NCBI GenBank assembly: GCA_963717135.1
Contig: CAVQVN010000009.1
Coordinates: 1,240,001-1,304,000, forward strand
Source of the DNA: UBA4744 sp963717135
GTDB taxonomy: Bacteria; Actinomycetota; Acidimicrobiia; Spongiisociales; UBA4744
DNA length: 64,000 nt
Direction of reading: 5' to 3'
Made by a program: the position numbers and the translations under genes
Shown: positions 63,676 to 64,000 of the stretch, in pieces
Position numbering within the stretch: position 1 is the first letter of the stretch
Layout of the letters: each line of letters opens with the position of its first letter
The notes under the pieces: model-generated
What the model saw: the letters and a program-made list of their open reading frames with translations, nothing else
Database searches by the model: none
Told to the model about the DNA's origin: nothing

Positions 63676-64000
63676 ATGAAAAGGGGTAGGGCATGTCGAG
63701 AGAGAGGTCTGCGACACGAACGGGTTCTCGATCTGATCGAAACATCGATGGGGCACGGGGTCGACGCCGGGGTTATCCGCCTCAGGGTCGACGATCAGAA
63801 CCTCGCCGGCGATTCGATCACCGTCCGGCCGTCGACTGCGTCAACTTTGGCTCCTGCTCCTATCTGGGTCTCAATGCCGACCCTCGCCTCAAACAGGGCG
63901 CGATCGACGCCGTCAACCGTTTCGGGCCCGTTTTCTCATCTTCGACGGCCTACACCTCGGTGGGTCTCTACTCCGACCTCGAGAAGGACCTCGAGTTGAT
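63676..64000 (+). CDS. Alpha-oxoamine synthase-like aminotransferase (PLP), partial, frameshifted
   Basis: The beginning of a class II PLP enzyme like 8-amino-7-oxononanoate synthase or serine palmitoyltransferase. The N-terminal part reads VLDLIETSMGHGVDAGVIRL in the frame of ATG 63676. The core (CVNFGSCSYLGLNADPRLKQ, GAIDAVNRFGPVFSSSTAYT) is in another frame. One missing G near 63830 (CGGCCGTCGAC, expected CGGCCGGTCGAC) explains the break. The gene runs off the right edge, so the catalytic Lys is not seen. These enzymes condense an amino acid with an acyl-thioester. The frameshift in an apparently normal gene suggests a sequence error. Confidence 0.75.

Overview
The window is GC-rich DNA from a Gram-positive, high-GC bacterium, most likely an actinobacterium and possibly of the Acidimicrobiia. 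The signs are a mycothiol/DinB-type maleylpyruvate isomerase family protein, an LPxTG-anchored surface protein, MMPL transport, frequent GTG/TTG starts and lipobox lipoproteins with Thr-rich linkers. The taxonomic placement is inference.

Left part (1-39.7 kb, chromosomal backbone). A giant secreted protein gene on the minus strand is open from the left edge to 13839 (over 4,600 codons, unfinished). It overlaps the stop of a sensor histidine kinase by 4 bases. Next come an esterase, a 3-mercaptopyruvate sulfurtransferase, a hypothetical protein, and a ParA ATPase overlapping a protein with two ribbon-helix-helix segments. Divergent from parA is a second giant gene (20275-32671) with about 37 tandem cadherin-like domains and an LPFTG anchor, broken by a cluster of small indels near 27.1 kb. 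Then follow a uracil permease with a structured leader, a four-helix-bundle protein, a DinB/MDMPI protein, a fusion of an endonuclease IV-like domain to a LigD-type polymerase domain, a broken DUF559 nuclease gene inside inverted repeats, gpsA, and tRNA-Lys. At least nine short arrays with a 7-base period (about CAGYNNY) lie between these genes. I saw none to the right of the tRNA.

Middle and right part (39.7-59.7 kb, accessory DNA). The 3' half of tRNA-Lys plus an integrase tail is repeated at about 55.1 kb, so the stretch reads as one or two elements integrated in tandem at tRNA-Lys. It holds a chimeric hydrolase lipoprotein, an ECF sigma factor with a membrane propeller partner, two IS110-family elements and a remnant of one, a beta-lactamase-like lipoprotein, a class III nucleotide cyclase, a methyltransferase, several lipoproteins, two toxin-antitoxin pairs and unknown genes. 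A repeat of nearly constant length (41 bp in five of six clear copies, 40 in the sixth) recurs in one orientation. Most copies lie just upstream of a minus-strand gene, as in a cassette array, although no integron integrase is visible.

Right end (59.7-64 kb, backbone again): a small acidic repeat protein, an RHH protein, Dps, an MMPL/RND-type transporter and the start of an alpha-oxoamine synthase-like gene.

Single-base frameshifts appear in at least seven loci (27.1, 38.2, 41.0, 49.2, 54.7, 59.1 and 63.8 kb), some of them core genes. Some or all may therefore be sequence errors rather than real gene decay.
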